In this document: positions 36,397 through 43,106 of the stretch, one piece after another
Position numbering within the stretch: position 1 is the stretch's first letter
Layout of the letters: each line of letters begins with the position of its first letter
Virus record (IMG/VR): IMGVR_UViG_3300046675_000249
Span: 1 to 43,106 of that record
Direction: 5' to 3' (one strand)
DNA length: 43,106 bases
Source: a virus
Translations under genes and position numbers: made by a program
Notes under the pieces: generated by a model
Database searches by the model: none
What the model saw: the letters and a program-made list of their open reading frames with translations, nothing else
What the model was told of the DNA's origin: nothing

Positions 36397-39279
36397 TCAT
36401 GCCGCCTCGTCCTCGTCGCCGAAGCTGAGGCCCTTGGGCGTGAAGGCGAGGCACTTCGCGCGGACGCCGTCGAAGCGTCGCGGCACGAGGTGCGCCGGCC
36501 GCTGGCTCTTCAAGGTCTTCAGGTACTCGGCGTCGACCCAGCTACCGACCACGGCATCGAGGGAGTAGTCGGCATCGGCGAGGATCTTGCGGACCCGCTC
36601 AGGCAGGAGCGCGACCTCGGTGACACCCTCCTTGGTGGACAGGACGCCGAGCCAACCGGAGTACGGCGGCTTCTCGTTCATGGCCGCGCGAGTGGCGCTG
36701 AACAGCTCGTGCGCGTGGCCTGCCACGTACTCCCGTAGGACGTCGAGCGCCATGTCGGGCCGGTTGTCGGTGGGGTTGTGCGCGGTGAACAGGCCCCGCC
36801 ACACGTCGTGCGTGAGCGGCTCGTACGGCAGCAGGCCGGTACGGCAGGCGAGCGTCTCGGCGAGGACCAGGGCAGCGACCATAGGCGCGCGCCGGTTGGT
36901 CATGTCCCCGTTGCCGCGGAACTCGTCGACCAGCGTGCGGTGGTGCTCCCTGAGCTTCTCCCTGCCGTTCGGCTTGGCGAGGCCGCTGAGGATGTACCGG
37001 ATGAACTCCGGTCCCGCGTGCCCGTGGTTGGCGAGGACGCCCTCACGGGCGGCTGCCGCCGTCGGGCCGCCTCCGTCACCGAACGGGGCGATGGTCGTAC
37101 CGAGGATGCGAGCCGCCGCGCCCTGGCTGGTGGTGAAGCTGAGCGCGGGCCGCTCGCCGGACGACAGGAGGATGGTCTCCCAGGGCAGCATGTTGCCGAA
37201 CGCCCCGCCCGACCTGGCCTTGCCGTGGTTCATCGGGAGTTGGTAGAGCACCTCGTCGATGAGCGTGTCGTCGGTGACGGCCATCGTCTCGTCGAAGACC
37301 GTGAGCAGGCCTCGGACGAGGTTCAGCCGCTTCTCGATCGCGTACAGCGTGGTGCGCCAGTTGGACATGGCGGAGGCGTGCTCGGACGGGTCGGCCCACA
37401 CGCTGAGCGCGACCTGAAGTGCGGTCGTCTTGCCCTTGGTGGAACGGCTGGAGATGTCGAGGGTGAAGCTGTTGAGACCGAGCGGCTTGAGCAGCGGCGC
37501 GGCGAGCGCCGCGGCGACGGCGACGCGCGGCACCGGGAAGCCGGCCAGCGGGGCAACGGTCGCCTGCCAGTCCTCCAGCGTCCCCTTCCTGGTGTGCGCT
37601 CGGGCCGGGCCGCGCTGCTCCTCGAACGCCGTGTCGACCTTGATGCCGTCCTCGGGGGAGCTGACGAACGTGCCGTCGTCCTGCCAGCCGAGCCAGCGGG
37701 CCAGCTGCTCGGACGGGATGCGGTGGACGTTCTCCGCCTCGAACTCGGCGAGCCACTTCTCGACGGCCCGAGCGTCGCCCTCGACCGCGGGGAGTCCGGC
37801 CGAGCCGAGGGTCTCGATCAGCTTCCGCCCGCGCTTGGCCGTCTCGCGGCTGACGATGCGGGAGATGCGGCGCGGCCGGCCAAGGCTGCGGTCGATCCAG
37901 GACAGCTCTACGTACTGGTCGCCCTCGGGGTCCTCGAAGGTGGCCGTCACGACCAGCGGGGCGAAGGTGACGCGGGTCCAGCTCTCGCCGCTCTGGCTGA
38001 GCACTTCGACGCCCCGGCCGGTGAGCCGGTAGTCGTACGGCGTGCGGACCGTGGCCGGGAGGCCGAACGTGTCCGCGTAGTCGAAGCCTTCCGAGTCACG
38101 CGTGGTGTCGCCCTGGGGGGCCTGCTCCTCGTCGGCCCTGGCGTGCTCGTCCTCGTCGGGCGCCGCGGCAGGGGCAGGGGCCGCCAGCGCGGGTGCCGGT
38201 GCCGGGCCGAGGGCGCGAGCGGCGGTGGGTGCGCCGACGGTGGCCAGGTGCCGGCTGCCGTAGCCCAGGCGGGCCAGCTCTCGGGCGGCGGCCTTGTGGT
38301 CGCTGCCGTGGTTGAGCAGGGCGTAGGCGCCGAACTTGCTGTAGGGCACCTCGCTCTGGAACTCGGAGCCGGTGGCGAAGACGAACAGGCGGTCGTGTTC
38401 GTCCTTGCCGGTCGTCGCCTTCACACCACCGACGCCGTCAGCCCATCCCCAGTAGGTCTCGCTGCCTCGGGTGTGCATCGGCCGGAAGACGCCACGGAGG
38501 ATGTCCTCCCAGGACCCGCGGGCCTCGAAGTCGTCGCCCGGCCGCAGGCTTCCGTCCGGCCGGGGCTGCGCGGGGCGTGGGGCGGTCTTCGCGGCCTCGG
38601 GCTGGGGGAGTGCGTCCACCATCCGGCACGCGGTCCGGATCGCGTCCATGGTCTCGGCGTCGAGGACAGGGATCGTGCCCGGCCCACCAGCCAGCCGGAC
38701 GTACGGCCGACCGGAGGCGTGGACCGGACCGTCGGACGGCTCGACCAAGCCGTACCCACCCTCGCCGCGCGTCTCGATCAGGACGCGGACGATGCGCGCA
38801 TTCGGCTTCTCCCGGAGCCTCTGCTTCTCGTCCTCGGTGTGCTCGTCCTCGCGGGCGAGTCGAGAGGCCAGCTTCGTGTTGCCGGGCACGGCGCCCTCGA
38901 CGCGGACGCGGTAGTGCCGGCCGCCGGACGGCGACTCGGTGACCCAGCCGTCGAGGATCGCGGTCCACGGCTCGCCGAGCCCGGAGCCCTGCATGATCTC
39001 GGTGACGTCGTCGAGCAGACCCTCGCGGATGGCGAGGCCCTCGAACTCGATCAGCTCGACGCCGCCGGACACCTGGCCGTAGACGACGGCGATACCGCGG
39101 GGCCTGTCCCCGCCGAACCATCCGTCGTGCTGCTCAGGCGTGGTCCGGGTCACCTTGTATTCGAGCCAGGACACGGCGGGCTTCTTGGTGCCGTCGGCCT
39201 TGATGGGCAGGACGCACAGGCCGGCGTCGTGCAGCTCGCGTGCTGCCGTCCGGAGGTCTGGAGTCTGTGAGTCGGTCAA
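36397..39279 (-). CDS. Prim-Pol / DUF927 replication protein
   Basis: 960 aa from a TTG start that overlaps the upstream stop as TTGA and follows GGGAGAG. The N-terminal bifunctional primase-polymerase domain (about 5-210) shows GLCVLPIKADGTKKPAVSW, the acidic motif GGVELIEFEG (Glu75/78/80 in place of the usual Asp residues) and the SPSGGRHYRVR motif. A Pro/Ala linker (about 345-390) leads to a DUF927-like helicase domain with Walker A SSRSTKGKTT (Lys617) and Walker B TVFDET (Asp663/Glu664). Prim-Pol is one of the known replication types of AICEs and also occurs in phages. It would prime and unwind at the adjacent iterons. Confidence 0.88.
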   Translation of the reverse strand: MTDSQTPDLRTAARELHDAGLCVLPIKADGTKKPAVSWLEYKVTRTTPEQHDGWFGGDRPRGIAVVYGQVSGGVELIEFEGLAIREGLLDDVTEIMQGSGLGEPWTAILDGWVTESPSGGRHYRVRVEGAVPGNTKLASRLAREDEHTEDEKQRLREKPNARIVRVLIETRGEGGYGLVEPSDGPVHASGRPYVRLAGGPGTIPVLDAETMDAIRTACRMVDALPQPEAAKTAPRPAQPRPDGSLRPGDDFEARGSWEDILRGVFRPMHTRGSETYWGWADGVGGVKATTGKDEHDRLFVFATGSEFQSEVPYSKFGAYALLNHGSDHKAAARELARLGYGSRHLATVGAPTAARALGPAPAPALAAPAPAAAPDEDEHARADEEQAPQGDTTRDSEGFDYADTFGLPATVRTPYDYRLTGRGVEVLSQSGESWTRVTFAPLVVTATFEDPEGDQYVELSWIDRSLGRPRRISRIVSRETAKRGRKLIETLGSAGLPAVEGDARAVEKWLAEFEAENVHRIPSEQLARWLGWQDDGTFVSSPEDGIKVDTAFEEQRGPARAHTRKGTLEDWQATVAPLAGFPVPRVAVAAALAAPLLKPLGLNSFTLDISSRSTKGKTTALQVALSVWADPSEHASAMSNWRTTLYAIEKRLNLVRGLLTVFDETMAVTDDTLIDEVLYQLPMNHGKARSGGAFGNMLPWETILLSSGERPALSFTTSQGAAARILGTTIAPFGDGGGPTAAAAREGVLANHGHAGPEFIRYILSGLAKPNGREKLREHHRTLVDEFRGNGDMTNRRAPMVAALVLAETLACRTGLLPYEPLTHDVWRGLFTAHNPTDNRPDMALDVLREYVAGHAHELFSATRAAMNEKPPYSGWLGVLSTKEGVTEVALLPERVRKILADADYSLDAVVGSWVDAEYLKTLKSQRPAHLVPRRFDGVRAKCLAFTPKGLSFGDEDEAA

Positions 39280-39506
39280 GGCTGCTCTCCCTGGTGGAAC
39301 CGGGCGAGGTGCTCGGCCCTGACGGTCTTGGTCCATTCCGGGATGGCGGCCCCGTAGACGGGGCCTTCGCGGCGCTGAGGGCAGCCGGGGCGGTGGCAGT
39401 CGTAGCGAGCTCTGCCGTTGTCGGCATCAATGACCAGCAGGCCAGCTACCTGAGGTGCGGCCGTGCCGCCCGGGGTGTCCCGGGCGGCCACGGCGGAGCT
39501 GGTCAA
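39276..39506 (-). CDS. 76-aa zinc-finger-like protein
   Basis: C-terminal half reads YDCHRPGCPQRREGPVYGA and VRAEHLARFHQ, a C-x4-C-xn-H-x4-H pattern. TTG start in a TTGA overlap with the gene upstream, and TTGA again with the Prim-Pol gene, so three genes are chained by four-base overlaps with rare starts. Probably a small DNA-binding accessory of replication. Confidence 0.7.
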   Translation of the reverse strand: MTSSAVAARDTPGGTAAPQVAGLLVIDADNGRARYDCHRPGCPQRREGPVYGAAIPEWTKTVRAEHLARFHQGEQP

Positions 39507-39985
39507 CTCGCCGCCGTCGAGGTGCGGGCGTGCCAGGCATCGACGGTCTCGGTGTGGCCAGCCTTGATCGATGCCTGGAAGTCACGGGCGAGCCTGAGCT
39601 CTTCCCTGCGCTGGGCGATCTCCGCACGGAGCTGGAGCAGCGTGGTGGTGGGGTGCTGTCCCTTCGGGACGATGGCCATGCCCGTGCCGTCGGCGGTCCA
39701 GATGACGGCCGCCCGGGAGAGCTGCTCCTCGTCGGCGGCTCTCGACTCGTGCAGGGTGATGTGGTGCTGCGCGGCGACCTGGCGGAGGGACTCGCGCCCC
39801 AGGAAGAGCAGCACCCACTTGTAGATCGTGTCCGGCGCGCCGGTGATCCTGATCAGGTCGCCGATGGCGTCGAGGCACTCGGCGACGTCCTGCTCGGCGA
39901 GAAGCTTGCTCGCCTCGATGGCGGACAGGGCGCGGGCGACCTCGGGCGTGGTGGACGGCGTTGCAGCCGTGGGAAGCTCAGCCAT
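39503..39985 (-). CDS. 160-aa conserved protein of replication module
   Basis: Helical N-terminus (EVARALSAIEASKLLAEQDV), a middle with LGRESLRQVAAQHHITLHES and a C-terminal coiled segment (LLQLRAEIAQRREELRLARD). No family recognised. It links the regulator genes to Prim-Pol in one leftward transcript. The ribosome site is weak. Confidence 0.65.
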   Translation of the reverse strand: MAELPTAATPSTTPEVARALSAIEASKLLAEQDVAECLDAIGDLIRITGAPDTIYKWVLLFLGRESLRQVAAQHHITLHESRAADEEQLSRAAVIWTADGTGMAIVPKGQHPTTTLLQLRAEIAQRREELRLARDFQASIKAGHTETVDAWHARTSTAAS

Positions 39986-40001
39986 GAGCGGACCCCGTTC
40001 T

Positions 40002-40325
40002 CTACTTGCTGGCGCTTGTGGGTGCGGACTGCTCTGCTGACGGCGCCTCCGGCTGGACCCCGGGGGCGTCGTCGTTTTCCTTCGCGGCTGATGCCGACTG
40101 GACCTCGGCGTCAGCGGACTCGGTCAGACCGAGGAAGTGGACGAGGTCGCTGCGGCGGACGCGGAGTGCGCGGCCGAAGGGGATGACCTCGATGGGGAAC
40201 TCGGCGTCCCGGATGAGTTGGTAGCCGAGGGTGGGCCCGATGTTCAGCGCGGCGAACGCCTGCCGTACGGAGGGCATCGCGGGCAGGGCGTAGACCTGCT
40301 CGGGGGAGTAGGCGGCGGTCGTCAT
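40002..40325 (-). CDS. AlpA/Xis-like DNA-binding protein
   Basis: 107 aa. PSVRQAFAALNIGPTLGYQL is an excisionase/AlpA-type HTH, followed by the strand EVIPFGRALRVRRSDLVHFL; the C-terminal 40 residues are a disordered acidic Ala/Ser tail. In AICEs a gene of this kind lies between rep and int, as here, and serves as excisionase. ATGA overlap with the repressor gene suggests control by the same switch. Confidence 0.78.
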   Translation of the reverse strand: MTTAAYSPEQVYALPAMPSVRQAFAALNIGPTLGYQLIRDAEFPIEVIPFGRALRVRRSDLVHFLGLTESADAEVQSASAAKENDDAPGVQPEAPSAEQSAPTSASK

Positions 40326-40609
40326 GCCGTGGCCCGGGTCTGTGCGGGGATGAACGTCCGGCCGGAGCGCTCCATCTCGACCCACAGGACCAGGAGTTCG
40401 ACGCCGATGGCGTCGGCGATCGCCTGGGCCTTGGGCTCGGGAACGACGCGCTGCGTTCCGGACATCAAGGCGCCGATGGTGCCGTGTGCGACGCCGGCCT
40501 TGGCGGCCAGTTCGCGGCTCGCGATGGGCTCACCGGTCTTGATGCGCTCCATGAAGGTCTTGAGCCGCTCACTGCTGAAGATCGCGTACATCGTGGGTTC
40601 TTCGCTCAC
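40322..40609 (-). CDS. Cro/CI-type repressor candidate
   Basis: 95 aa from a GTG behind GTGGAG; upstream in-frame starts lack a ribosome site. Central HTH: SRELAAKAGVAHGTIGALMSG, then VPEPKAQAIADAIGV. It is transcribed away from the 40877 regulator, and the space between them contains repeated CTGAACG motifs. The arrangement recalls a phage immunity region, with this gene first in the leftward xis-rep transcript. Confidence 0.78.
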   Translation of the reverse strand: MSEEPTMYAIFSSERLKTFMERIKTGEPIASRELAAKAGVAHGTIGALMSGTQRVVPEPKAQAIADAIGVELLVLWVEMERSGRTFIPAQTRATA

Positions 40610-40630
40610 GTTCACTCCACGGGAGACTTC

Positions 40631-40924
40631 GTTCAGTTTTCTGAACGATGTGAGTGTGAGCATTCCATTGCCTGAACGGTTTGTCCAGATCCCTGAAGGT
40701 GCGGCGCGGAATCGTAATCAGCCAATGACCAGCGGCCGTATGGCGCCTTCGTGCAGATTGCTGAACACTTCAGTCAGCGCTCGTGATGAACGGCATCGGT
40801 GACCTGCTCGTACGTCTCTGTGAACCGTGCAAGCCCTGAACGACGCACCCCCACCTCAGTGCACAGGAGTGGCAGGATGACCCCCATGGCAGACCGGGAC
40901 GATACGACCCAGACCCCTGAACGG
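40631..40924. promoter_or_regulatory. Divergent switch region with CTGAACG operators
   Basis: The gap between the two divergent HTH genes carries a perfect dyad GTTCAG-TTTT-CTGAAC (40631-40646), a second dyad CTGAA-CAC-TTCAG (40761-40773) and half-sites CCTGAACG at 40671, 40835 and, inside the first codons of the rightward gene, 40916. A near match CCTGAAGG lies at 40692. These are likely binding sites of one or both regulators. Promoter boxes could not be fixed by eye. Confidence 0.65.
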
Positions 40925-41311
40925 CGGACCGCTCTTGCGGATCTGATCCGGCGGCGTCGCAGCGAGCTGAATCTCGGACTGGACGCGTTCGCGGCGAGGG
41001 CCGTGGATCCCGTGACGGGAACTGTCGTGAAGCGTGGGTGGATCTTCCGGCTGGAGACGGGGGAGCCGGTCAAGTCGCCTGAATACGAGGACCTTTGCGC
41101 CCTCGCCGCTGCGGCCGAGCTGCCGGTCGAGGCGCTCCAGGATGCGGCGGGGAGCCAGTTTCACGGCAGGGATCCCCTGCGATCCGGGGTCGGGTCGGCG
41201 GTGAGTGTCGCCTACGTGCGCAAGCTCGACAGGCTCCCGGAGGAGCAGCGCGCTCGGCTTCTGGCCTTCATCGACAGCATCGTTCCGCCGGAAGAAGATC
41301 AGACCGACTGA
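40877..41311 (+). CDS. XRE regulator divergent from repressor, upstream of integrase B
   Basis: 144 aa; ATG seven bases after GGAG, with a second ATG three codons on. HTH near 12-75 (ALADLIRRRRSELNLGLDAF, RGWIFRLETGEPVKSPEYED, LCALAAAAELPVEALQDAAG) and a helical C-terminus (RKLDRLPEEQRARLLAFIDS). It is the first gene of the rightward set that includes the 74-aa gene and integrase B, so it probably controls the lysogeny/integration arm of the switch. Confidence 0.8.
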   Translation: MTPMADRDDTTQTPERRTALADLIRRRRSELNLGLDAFAARAVDPVTGTVVKRGWIFRLETGEPVKSPEYEDLCALAAAAELPVEALQDAAGSQFHGRDPLRSGVGSAVSVAYVRKLDRLPEEQRARLLAFIDSIVPPEEDQTD

Positions 41312-41394
41312 ATCGGGCATTCCCGTTCGAATCGCTATGAGTAATGAACGCGAGCAGGGAGTATCCATTTGGGGCCGGTGGTGCGATCATGTGC

Positions 41395-41418
41395 GCACCC
41401 CTTCTGCTGAAGGGGTGC
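41395..41418 (+). terminator. Hairpin in leader of 74-aa/integrase operon
   Basis: Perfect 9-bp stem GCACCCCTT / AAGGGGTGC with a CTGCTG loop, between the XRE gene and the 74-aa gene. Either a terminator of the regulator or a leader structure. The right part is identical in the left copy, where the window begins inside this hairpin. Confidence 0.6.
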
Positions 41419-41467
41419 AGGTCGAGAGCGAAAGTCGAACACGCTTGCGATAGATGGGGGAGGTTGT

Positions 41468-41692
41468 ATGACGTCACCCAGGGCGCGAGCCTGGTACGTC
41501 TTCAGCGACGCCCTACCGGATGGAGAACTTGTGATGCCGATCGTGACGCCGCACGGGACCGCCATCGCCGTGCGTCCCGGGCACATGACGGATGAGCTGA
41601 TGGCCGAGCTGAACCAGTCGGCGGAGCACCTGATCAGCATCGGAATCTGGCAGCCTGGTGAGGGGAGCGGCGAGCCGCCCCGGGAGGAGTAA
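41468..41692 (+). CDS. Small protein upstream of integrase B
   Basis: 74-aa homologue of the gene at 68-292, with identical ribosome site, start, first 21 residues and distance to the integrase. Differences are mostly conservative in the middle (for example ELVMPIV for EILMPIM) and at GEGSGEPPREE. Many of the DNA changes are at third positions, evidence that the protein is maintained in both elements. Confidence 0.8.
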   Translation: MTSPRARAWYVFSDALPDGELVMPIVTPHGTAIAVRPGHMTDELMAELNQSAEHLISIGIWQPGEGSGEPPREE

Positions 41693-41696
41693 CACC

Positions 41697-43106
41697 ATGC
41701 CGTCTGCACGCAGGGCCGGAAGCATCTTCAAGCGGTGCGAGTGCCGCGGGGCGGACGGAAAGCTGCTGAGCAAGAGGTGCCCACTGCTCAGCAAGAAATC
41801 GCACGGATCTCTATCCCTGCGTCAGGAGCTGCCGCCCGACGCTACAGGGAAGCGCCGCACCTTCCGGCGTGTTGGATACGGCAGCGTGAAGGACGCCTCG
41901 GCCGACCTCTCCCGGCTGCAGGCGATCCTCGACCTTCCTGGCGACGATGCTGACGAGCAGTGCCGGGTGGGTGATCTGCTGGCCGATGTCATGGCGCGAC
42001 GCGCCGACATTCCGGCCCCCGCCGACGTACAGCGCAGGCTCGGTGTCGGTGTCCCTCTCGACGGTAAGGCGACGGTCGGCGAGTGGCTCGACCGCTGGAT
42101 GTCGAACAAGAAGACGCGCCCCACCACGAACAACGGCTACGCCTCCCACATCCGTGTGCACCTCAAGCCAGGCATCGGGCACTACCGCCTCGACCGCCTG
42201 ACGGTCGGCCACGTGCAGGACATGTTCAACGGCATCGACGACCGCAACGACGTCGTCCGTGCGGAGAACGCAGCACGCCACGAGCAGGTCGCCCGCTGCA
42301 AGCGCGGGAAGCCCGGAGCACCGAAGGCCGCTGAGCGCGCACAGCTCGCAGCCGAACGCGAGAAGTTGGCCGTGATGCCCCCGTTCCGGCGCATCACGGG
42401 GCCTGCCACCAAGCAGGCGATCCGACGCACACTCCGGACTGCGCTCAACAAGGCGATCGGCGAGCAGCTGCTCACGTTCAATCCCGCGTCGCACGTTGAG
42501 CTGGCGCCGGCCGCGCGCCCCAAGGGCCTGCTGTGGACCGACGAGCGAGTCACGCGCTGGCGCGAGACAGGCGAGAAGCCCAGCCCGGTCATGGTGTGGA
42601 CGCCCGCCCAGCTCGGCGCCTTCCTCGACGCGGCTGAGGGCGATCGGCTCTATGCCTTTTTCCACCTGATTGCCCATCACGGCCTGCGCCGAGGCGAGGG
42701 AGTCGGCCAGGACTGGGAGCACTTCAGCCCTGCCTCGCGCACGATCCAGGTGGCCACCGAGATTGTGGTCGACGGGTGGACCCCCATCGAGACCGTCCCC
42801 AAGACCGACGGGTCGGCGGCCTCCGTGAAACTCGACGTCGGCACGGTGCAGGTCCTCGAAGAACACCGCGCGCGCCAGCTGCTGGAGCGGGAGGCGTGGA
42901 ACGCTCGGGCCGCCGAGCAGCGGGCAGCGGGCAAGGTCGCCGCGGACTGGGTCGACACAGGGAAGATGTTCACCGACCTCGACGGTTCCTGGCTGCACCC
43001 CGACACCGTCAGCACGGCGTTCCGTCGGATCGCCGACGGGGCCGGGCTTCCGCCGATCAACCTCCGGGACCTCCGGCATGGTGCCGCCGCGCTCGTGAAG
43101 GCCGGC
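41697..43106 (+). CDS. int: Tyrosine integrase B (element B), cut by window end
   Basis: 470 codons visible of an expected ~552. Same start context and no indels relative to integrase A. Arg331 (GLRRGE), Lys369 and the RDLRHG box are present, and the sequence stops just before the His and Tyr positions. Differences from A concentrate in the arm-binding region and scattered third positions; the core-binding segment around 128-192 is nearly unchanged. It should be followed, outside the window, by its own tRNA-Lys att remnant near 43.6 kb. Confidence 0.92.
   Translation, partial: MPSARRAGSIFKRCECRGADGKLLSKRCPLLSKKSHGSLSLRQELPPDATGKRRTFRRVGYGSVKDASADLSRLQAILDLPGDDADEQCRVGDLLADVMARRADIPAPADVQRRLGVGVPLDGKATVGEWLDRWMSNKKTRPTTNNGYASHIRVHLKPGIGHYRLDRLTVGHVQDMFNGIDDRNDVVRAENAARHEQVARCKRGKPGAPKAAERAQLAAEREKLAVMPPFRRITGPATKQAIRRTLRTALNKAIGEQLLTFNPASHVELAPAARPKGLLWTDERVTRWRETGEKPSPVMVWTPAQLGAFLDAAEGDRLYAFFHLIAHHGLRRGEGVGQDWEHFSPASRTIQVATEIVVDGWTPIETVPKTDGSAASVKLDVGTVQVLEEHRARQLLEREAWNARAAEQRAAGKVAADWVDTGKMFTDLDGSWLHPDTVSTAFRRIADGAGLPPINLRDLRHGAAALVKAG

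Larger units (their letters stand above)
41401..43106. repeat. Right copy of 1.7-kb diverged direct repeat
   Basis: Partner of 1-1706 at a constant 41,400-bp offset. The window ends within a block that is identical in both copies. Confidence 0.95.

Noticed and set aside
36778-39270. 830-codon open frame on the + strand opposite the Prim-Pol gene
   Set aside because: Same kind of shadow; the translation lacks domain features and the antisense frame encodes a clear two-domain enzyme.

Overview
This window looks like DNA of a high-GC actinomycete, most likely Streptomyces or a close relative. The reasons are third-position GC bias in every real frame, frequent GTG and TTG starts, ATGA/GTGA/TTGA overlaps, and several Streptomyces-type families (DUF5753 helix-turn-helix, DUF6879, SpdB/DUF2637, TraB-like FtsK). 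Almost all of it is one integrated mobile element of about 41.4 kb (element B). It sits directly behind the integrase end of a second, related element (A), of which only the last ~2.2 kb is visible. All identifications are from memory of families and visible motifs; no database search was run.

Layout. (1) 1-2243: right end of element A, with a 74-aa gene, a tyrosine integrase, a terminator and a 3' tRNA-Lys(UUU) fragment that is the attachment core. (2) 2244-5294: left end of element B, with an XRE regulator, a leftward mini-operon of three Cys/His-rich small proteins, and a rightward three-gene cassette (86-aa protein, DUF6879, HTH-DUF5753) closed by a strong terminator. (3) 5295-25398: leftward late operon of a siphovirus. 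In transcription order it has terminase, portal, MuF, scaffold, coat, decoration, connectors, tail tube, tail chaperones with a -1 frameshift, tape measure, distal tail, tip/fibre proteins, endolysin, holin and a coiled-coil membrane protein. (4) 25399-27764: small early-type genes (HNH nuclease, zinc-ribbon and HTH proteins) and a probable packaging-site region. (5) 27929-32419: a transfer module like those of actinomycete integrative and conjugative elements (AICEs), with a TraB/FtsK DNA pump, small proteins, a 2-TM protein, a DUF2637 SpdB-like protein and a small HTH regulator behind a promoter that carries an inverted-repeat operator. (6) 32482-39985: replication module with small proteins, an Ea22-like protein, an SF2 helicase, an iteron- and palindrome-rich gap and a Prim-Pol/DUF927 replication protein. 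(7) 40002-43106: switch region with an AlpA/Xis-like HTH, a repressor, a repeated CTGAACG operator, a divergent XRE regulator, and a second copy of the 74-aa gene and integrase, cut by the window end.

How it may work together. Integrase, an Xis candidate and the tRNA att site would move the element. Prim-Pol plus helicase would replicate the excised circle at the GTACGC iterons. The TraB/Spd set could pump double-stranded DNA into a neighbouring hypha, and the virion genes could package it. The unusual point is that one element carries both an apparently complete AICE-type replication/transfer set and an apparently complete tailed-phage set. The two integrase copies (exactly 41,400 bp apart, no indels, patchy divergence) and an internal att site with both arms suggest tandem accretion of related elements.
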